A DNA stretch of 64,000 nucleotides from assembly GCA_013350335.1 (NCBI GenBank), contig CM023540.1, positions 48,838,552-48,902,551 of the forward strand. Reading direction: 5' to 3'. The notes under the pieces are model-generated. The model saw only the letters and a program-made list of their open reading frames with translations. It ran no database searches and had not been told where the DNA came from. Within the stretch, counting starts at the first letter, position 1. The number at the start of each line of letters is the position of its first letter. This document shows positions 58,468-64,000 of the stretch, piece by piece. The stretch comes from Chimonanthus salicifolius (Eukaryota; Streptophyta; Magnoliopsida; Laurales; Calycanthaceae). Made by a program: the position numbers and the translations under genes.

Positions 58468-58959
58468 TGTTAACCAACTTGTAACCCAACACATGGTAAG
58501 TCACACGGCTTTTGGATTTAAGTGGGGCCCACACAAGATTACTATTCATGCATTAGAGAGGAGTCCTTTTAGGACTTGCCTTCTTGCTTTGATGGAAAGT
58601 ATGATATAAAACACAGCCCTAGAGTCCTCATGCTGCCCATAATCAATTCTCTCCATTCCAAACACATCACCGTAGGACACAAGGAGAGAAATTAAGTAGG
58701 AAAGACAGAGAAACTCTAGAGCACTCGATTTTCACAGGAAGAAGAAGAAGGGGACAATGCATGGACAAGGGATCGAACGCACGATTGTAGATCTGATGGA
58801 TTCGGGTACACCACTTATTTTATTAATTATGATTTCCGCATTATGAATGGTTTATTGAATGCATAGATGATTCACGATTCTGAGGACTGATGATTAATGT
58901 ATTGTTTTATGAGACTTGGGTACAAAGTTTCAATCCGAATAATTAAAATTATGCTAACA
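58468..58959 (+). repeat. C2 LTR-2 (3' LTR)
   Basis: 492 bp, TGTTAACCAACTTG...ATGCTAACA, followed by TSD ATACA. Confidence 0.94.
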
Positions 58960-58964
58960 ATACA

Positions 58965-59486
58965 AGCATAGCTGAGCTTCCCATTTCCATATTTGTTCAG
59001 GTTATGTAGAAAATAGTCAAATACTACAGGTTTCAAGTTTTTTGGTGCAATTCTTGGTTCAGATTGAGTTCTAGTTATTTAGTGAGAATTATCTAGGATG
59101 CTTAGCAACCTAAATGGGAGTAGAGCGAGTCCCTTTCTATCGAAATTGGATAGGGAAAAAATGGTGTGTAATGTCATGTTCGATGTTTTGGGTTTTTTGA
59201 ATGCTACTCTTGGTTCAAATTAAACCTGGTTTTTAAATAGGAGAGTTTTTTTTCACGTCTAAGGTATTCAGGTCTCTTAGAGCACTTGGCACATGTGTAA
59301 TCTCTCTATCTACATACACTAGGATAAAACTAAGAGGAGTATCCTTTATATGTTGAGAGTGGGACTTGAATCCAGAACCTCTCATAGTTTATTGGGGTTC
59401 TTAACCATCAATTCAACCCTCACGGATTCTAAATAGGATTTATTTAAGAGTTTATTGAGTTATGTAAGATTATGATGAGTTTCTTT
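58965..59486. other. Intergenic, nothing recognised
   Basis: Mixed-composition non-coding DNA. GGGACTTGAATCCAGAACC near 59350 resembles a tRNA B-box flank but forms no tRNA. Confidence 0.5.
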
Positions 59487-60255
59487 GAGTGAAAATGAGT
59501 CGGGTAAAGTTGGAGTGTCTATGCTGATGGAGGAGAGTTCTAACTCAATTGGCATGAGATGTGGTCTTCATAGGATAGAGACTTCGTTTGTGCACCATAT
59601 CTTTTTACTTTGTTAAAGCTAAATTCGATCACAAACCTTTCTCACTCTCACACGTTGAAGTAAGTGGTGACAAACTGACCCACCACGCAAGGGAATGGAT
59701 TTCTCTTTCCAATTTACAAGTTCCAAATAAAATGGTAAAATACTAAGCTCCTGTTGCTCATTGTACTGTAATATATTTATCGTATGGTATTGACATGGAG
59801 CACGTAGTTATTCGTCTTCTTCTTCAAAGAGACCATACTCTGAAATTGAAAGTCCAGTGGCTGGTTCTCACTGAATTCAACCCTAGGCCTATATCAGAGT
59901 AAAAATGAGTCGGGTTAAATTGGTGTGTCTACGCTGATGGAGGAGAGTTCTTACTCAATTGTCAAGAGATGGGGTTTTCATAGGATAGACTTAATCTGTG
60001 CACCTCATCTTTTTATTTTGTTAAAGCTAAATTCGATCATAAATCTCTCACTCTCACTCTCTCACACGTCGAAGTAAGTGGTGACAAACTGGCCCACTAC
60101 TCAAGGGAATGGATTTCTCTTTCCAAACTTCAAGTTCCAAATAAAATGGTTAAATACTAAGCTCCTGTTCTTCATTCTACTGTAGTATAGATTTATTGTA
60201 TGGTACTCATATGGGGCACGTCGATAACCTTCTTCCACTTCAAACCATATATCTC
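59487..60255. repeat. Direct duplication upstream of BIG GRAIN 1-like gene
   Basis: Copy 1 about 59487-59840 and copy 2 about 59897-60255, offset 410 bp. Shared stretches include ATGAGTCGGGT, CTGATGGAGGAGAGTTCT, TTGTTAAAGCTAAATTCGAT, GTAAGTGGTGACAAACTG and AAGGGAATGGATTTCTCTTT. About 85-90% alike by eye, with small indels. Copy 2 ends roughly 330 bp before the first ATG of the gene. Confidence 0.88.
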
Positions 60256-60585
60256 TCAAGCAAATCTGAAGAATCCAAGGACACGAAGCTCTTGTCCCTC
60301 ACTACTCAAATACATGGATAATCTCTACTATCTGAAAAGAAAACACCTTTCTTGTGGGTCTCTCTAAAAAGCAGAATTATTAATTCTTACTCTTATTATT
60401 ATAGTTGTTGAAAGGATTTATTTAATAAAGTGCCAATCCCACCTCTCTCAATCATTTCAACCCTTCTCACCACGACCATTCCTTCCATTTCACACTAGCT
60501 TTCTTCCCTTAAGTACCAAACTACTAGTGTAAAAAAAGATACAGAGACATCCAATTCACATTTCCCTCTCCGAATCCATTCAACC
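60256..60585 (+). promoter_or_regulatory. Proximal promoter and 5' UTR of the BIG GRAIN 1-like gene
   Basis: CT-rich leader (TTCCCTCTCCGAATCC) directly before the ATG and AT-rich sequence TATTTAATAAAG near 60419 that could serve as a TATA element. No sharp consensus, so the start of transcription is not assigned. Confidence 0.4.
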
Positions 60586-61523
60586 ATGTCTAGCGTCGGA
60601 AGTGCAGACTCCTACAAGCCCATCAAGAAGCCGAACTCACCGGAGGAATGACTCCAGGCGAGCTCGATGTCTTCGAAGCTGCACGTTACTTCTCCGGTGC
60701 TGCAGAAACTAGTTGTCGCACGGCCATGAAAGAAGAGAGGCTGGTGTGGGTAGCAGGAAGGAAAAGCATAGACATGCCAATGAGAACCTCACTCACTTCT
60801 CTGCCTCACAGGCATGAAAAACAGAGCAAAGAGAAGAAAAGCAAGCAACCCATTTCCCCTGGTGGCAGACTTGCTAGCTTTCTGAATTCTCTCTTCAGTC
60901 AGAGCTCTTCCAAGAAGAAGTCAAAGTCAACCACCCAATCACTCAAAGATGAAGACGAGAGCCCTGGTGGAAGGAGGAAGAGGAGAAGCAGCATCAGCCA
61001 CTTTCGGGGGCTCGGCAACGGCGATACAAAATCCTTTTACTCTGTTTCAAGCTCTGGATTTAGAACCCCTCCTCCCAATCCCCACACTCCAAAGAAGGCT
61101 TACAAGGACTTGAGAAGCTGTTCTTCAGATCATAAGGAATTGGGTTCTTTGCCAAAATGCAATGGACAGGCAAGATCAGTTTCTTTCTATTTAAAAAATG
61201 ACGTCTTGGATGGGAAAAGCAGCATGGATTTGGACTGTATGGATGAGAAACTCAAGTCTAATAAAGATTCTCTGCAGAAAAGCAAGAAATTCATCAATGA
61301 AGTCTTAGAGGAGGATAGGAAAAATAGAAATGGATACTTAAAAGACAAAGATTTGAGAAGGTCTGTAGAAGTTGAAGATGGTTGGGAGAGTGACTCAAGT
61401 TCTGATCTGTTTGAGCTTCAGAATTTTGATTTGGGTGTTTACTCAAATGGTCTGCCGGTTTATGAGACTACCCATATGGAGAGCATCAAGAGAGGAGCAC
61501 CCATTGCCAGTGGCGCCTTCTAA
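60586..61523 (+). CDS. BIG GRAIN 1-like protein (type E), single exon, with a frame break near the start
   Basis: Plant-specific family; rice BIG GRAIN 1 is a membrane-associated promoter of auxin response and transport that raises grain size. That role is known for the rice protein and only inferred here. The main frame (60648-61523, 291 codons) has the family signatures: GELDVFEAARYFSG at residues 4-17, SPGGRLASFLNSLFSQ at 70-85, RRKRRSSISHFR at 109-120, GFRTPPPNPHTPKK at 137-150, and an acidic C-terminal block at 244-291 (ESDSSSDLFELQNFDLG, GLPVYETTHMESIKRGAPI). No intron, as usual for the family. A second ATG in good context (CAACCATGTC, 60586) opens 21 codons, MSSVGSADSYKP..., which resemble the usual N-terminus but end in TGA at 60649, overlapping ATG 60648 as ATGA. 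One extra base near 60647 would join both frames, so either a one-base deletion, a sequence error or true initiation at 60648 applies. Confidence 0.92.
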
Positions 61524-64000
61524 GACATGATCTTCTCAATCTTTTTCAATTTCCATTTCTCCTTCTTTGGAGATTTGTTGTTGTGGAGAATTTAAGTAAT
61601 TGTAACTACTGAAACCAGAGAGAAGAGCCTCTTGGTTTGTTTGTGTGTGCTGTAAGACTTGCAGTTGGTTTGTTTTACTTTAGAATTCTTTTTCTAAAGT
61701 TGGTGACTTCTTTTCTGTACAGTTCTGAATATTTCATCTCATCCTTCTTTTCTATTCTTAATCACAGTATGATTAGTATCCTTTGATTCAGGTTTGTGCA
61801 TGTCAATGTACGTGAATTCGAAAGAGATTGTCACCAAATTCCTAGATTTACAAAATCCAGCAAAATCCAATAATCCACTTTCTTTCCAGTTCTAGGGTTA
61901 TAGGTTGACCTGTTTCTTGTTCAGCAGTTCTATTCTAATTTTGTATTTTTTTTAAATGGTATTCCAATTTCAAGGTGAGACTAATCCCACGAGCATGTGT
62001 AAAGTTTCCAATCTATACACACTATGTTATATTTGCATTAGAGTAATGGGGGTAATCCATGGTTACCCTTATTTGGTAACTAGGGATAGGGGTAAAAAAA
62101 TCAACTTTTACCCCTTCCTCTCTACTTTTGAAAATTATTTCCAAATAAGAAGTATTCATAATATCCAGAAGATACCCAGGATAATCCTTTGCAAAATTTG
62201 CCCTTCATCCAACGCAGTCGAGTAAGTCGATGATGAGTAACTCCATAGAAAATAGCCTAGAGAAGACAATCCCAAATTGCCAATGCCTGAACGGTTGTGA
62301 TCTTTTCCTCAGTGCAGAATTTTGGACCAATACTTATGAGTGTTTCTTGGGGAGGAGGATCAAGATTCAAGAGTACTTAACATAGGTGAACTGGTTCACA
62401 GATACTGGTTTCAACTTTATAAGTTTTATCCTCTTAACCTATGGTAATATTGTCATTGAGAGATATAATTGAAAGTTCACAACAAACTATTATAAATCTT
62501 TTTGAAGAATGATAATATCAAAAAAAAATAAAATTAAACGGCAACTATCAATAAGGAATAAAGTTATATATAAACATCACATATCCATCTAGCTATAGAA
62601 AATATTTGTTATTTTGATTACGAGTATAAACTTTAAATAAATAAGAATAAATAAATTTAATAAAGAAGATACTAAACTTAGTCTTTTACTATATTATTCT
62701 TTTTTATATCTACAAGTCATTTAATTAATATCTTACCTAACAGTTAAAAGTTCAATTAATTATAACTTACAACACGAGTACAAAGATATAAATTGTTATA
62801 ACTTCATAATAAGTGTTGTTTCTCCATCTTAATAATGACTGTGACAAATTGATAAAGATAATTTAAACTTTATCTATCTCAAAAATACATAAAATATTTT
62901 TAAGAATTCAAAAATTACATGCAAATATAGAGTTTCTTAAAGAAAGGATGCAAACTTTTTGTAAAAAAGTACACATAAGTTAAGCGACAATCCTCCAAGA
63001 CATGAGTATTTAAGAATTCCTTATCATGTGTGGCCCATCAGTAAAACTTATATATTGTGAATCTGTTCATAAAATTTGATGTGAACATTTAAACAAAAAA
63101 GTATTAAGTTTTATCTTTTAAATTCAATCAAGATTCTCATTTAAAGATTATTGTAGAAATTTTACAATAGATCATTGTAAATCAGTTATTCATTGAAATA
63201 GATTTTTTTTTCTCTATTTGATCTTATCGCAAACAAAGTGTCCATCACTCTATGTTCTATCCTTTCTTTCCTTTCCTTTCTTTCTATTTTTAAATATCTA
63301 CCTATTCTCCTTCTATTTTGATTTGAAACCTCTCGAATCTAGTCCGATGCTAATATGTTAAAGCCACTTTAAATAAGTTTCTCTCATTTTAATCTATTGA
63401 CATTATTTTAAAATCTTCTTAATATGTACATTTCTAACTTTATTCTATAAAGTTAATTTGCTGGACAATGTCATAGTCTATATCTTTTTTTCCTTAACTT
63501 TGTTTGTTTGTCATTTCTTCAATATCTAATACTTAACTCCGTATATCTTTTGAACTCATAATCAATTATTAAAAATAAAAAAATCGTTTATCATATATTA
63601 TTTTACTACCTTTTCTACATTTTGACCATCCTCTACCCTTCCTATTTGTGATATTTAAATCGAGTCCTCCGATACTCTCTTTTTATCTTTTATTTCACCA
63701 AAGTTACACTATCAAGAAAGTCCTACTTTCTAAGCCCAAGTGGACCTGAGTCCCATGAACTCAAAGTCCAATTGTCTAGGTCAAATATGATCAAATGAGC
63801 TTCAGCTTCCTTAACTTGTTTCTTCTTACTTTTATTACGAGCTCACTGAGTTTGATTTTATTTAATTTTGAATAGGATACTCATATATCATGTAACCCTT
63901 TCCTTTTTGCTTTTACTTAAATAATTTCTTTTCTTTAAAAAATAGAGATATACTCTTTTTTTTTTTTAATTTATGTGTGCGAAACTGTACACAAATTTCA
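61524..64000. other. AT-rich intergenic sequence downstream of the gene
   Basis: Holds the 3' UTR (no clear AATAAA close to the stop; TTGTAACTACTG and a T-rich run follow) and then 2 kb of AT-rich DNA. The open stretch 61956-62225 has no recognisable domain. No repeat, RNA gene or second gene is supported. Confidence 0.55.

Larger units (their letters stand above)
51935..58959 (+). mobile_element. Composite copia C2: three LTRs, two internal pieces
   Basis: Order: truncated LTR-0 (51935-52269), 208 bp of internal 3' end with polypurine tract (52270-52477), LTR-1 (52478-52969), primer site, full-length but decayed internal region, polypurine tract, LTR-2 (58468-58959). The outer TSD is perfect (ATACA). 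52270-52477 matches 58260-58467 at equal length. All coding domains are on the + strand and broken. Confidence 0.93.

Noticed and set aside
59340..59430. tRNA- or SINE-like text (GGGACTTGAATCCAGAACC)
   Set aside because: It does not fold into a tRNA, has no proper A box at the right distance and no poly-A or target duplication.
61956..62225. 89-codon open frame downstream of the host gene
   Set aside because: AT-rich, no homology recognised, no supporting promoter or codon pattern; treated as chance.

Overview
The window is nuclear DNA from a flowering plant. The evidence is one intronless host gene of the BIG GRAIN 1-like family, a typical plant mix of transposable elements (Ty3/gypsy chromovirus, Ty1/copia, L1-type LINE, hAT, Stowaway-like MITE) and AT-rich intergenic sequence. 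The species cannot be named from the sequence. Almost the whole window (about 1-59000) is a nest of mobile elements; the only convincing host gene lies at 60586-61523.

Layout. 1-334: end of an inverted Ty3/gypsy LTR (family G1). 335-2642: an older gypsy-type LTR remnant. 2802-3000 and 9881 onward: a copia-like LTR remnant split by a 6.88-kb hAT transposon (3001-9880, 8-bp TSD) whose decayed transposase gene has a 2.2-kb 5'-UTR intron filled by a 159-bp minisatellite. 11040-11372: Stowaway-like MITE. 11433-11853: 5'-truncated LINE tail. 14672-18829 and 31030-about 33010: one minus-strand LINE (RRM-containing ORF1; ORF2 with endonuclease and RT) split by a 12.2-kb G1 gypsy (18830-31029, perfect TSD GGACT). 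Inside that gypsy's gag sits a 2.86-kb non-autonomous copia (22119-24981) with gag and protease only. 33716-43185: a tandem cluster of four LTRs of a second gypsy family (G2), one of them split by a 4.7-kb solo LTR (34809-39515, TSD GAAAA) packed with palindromes. 43613-46160 and 48606-51266: two related TGATGT-type solo LTRs in opposite orientation. 46500-51591 and 51935-58959: two composite copia elements, each with three LTRs and two internal segments between one pair of TSDs. 59487-60255: direct duplication upstream of the host gene. 61524-64000: AT-rich intergenic DNA.

Relations. Insertion order can be read from nesting: LINE, then G1 gypsy, then (or carried with it) the small copia; copia C1 before the solo LTR inside it; G2 element A before element B and the 4.7-kb solo LTR. 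No autonomous element is intact: every coding domain carries stops or frameshifts, although the two G1 LTRs are about 99% identical.

The least ordinary signals are (i) the palindrome families of the G1-like LTRs, expanded in the 4.7-kb solo LTR, (ii) repeated formation of multi-LTR tandem elements in three unrelated families, (iii) a palindromic repeat array in the leader of G2 element B, with an analogous CGATCG array in the copia C2 leader, (iv) a copia derivative with an aberrant 5' end, and (v) a one-base reading-frame break at the start of the BIG GRAIN 1-like gene.
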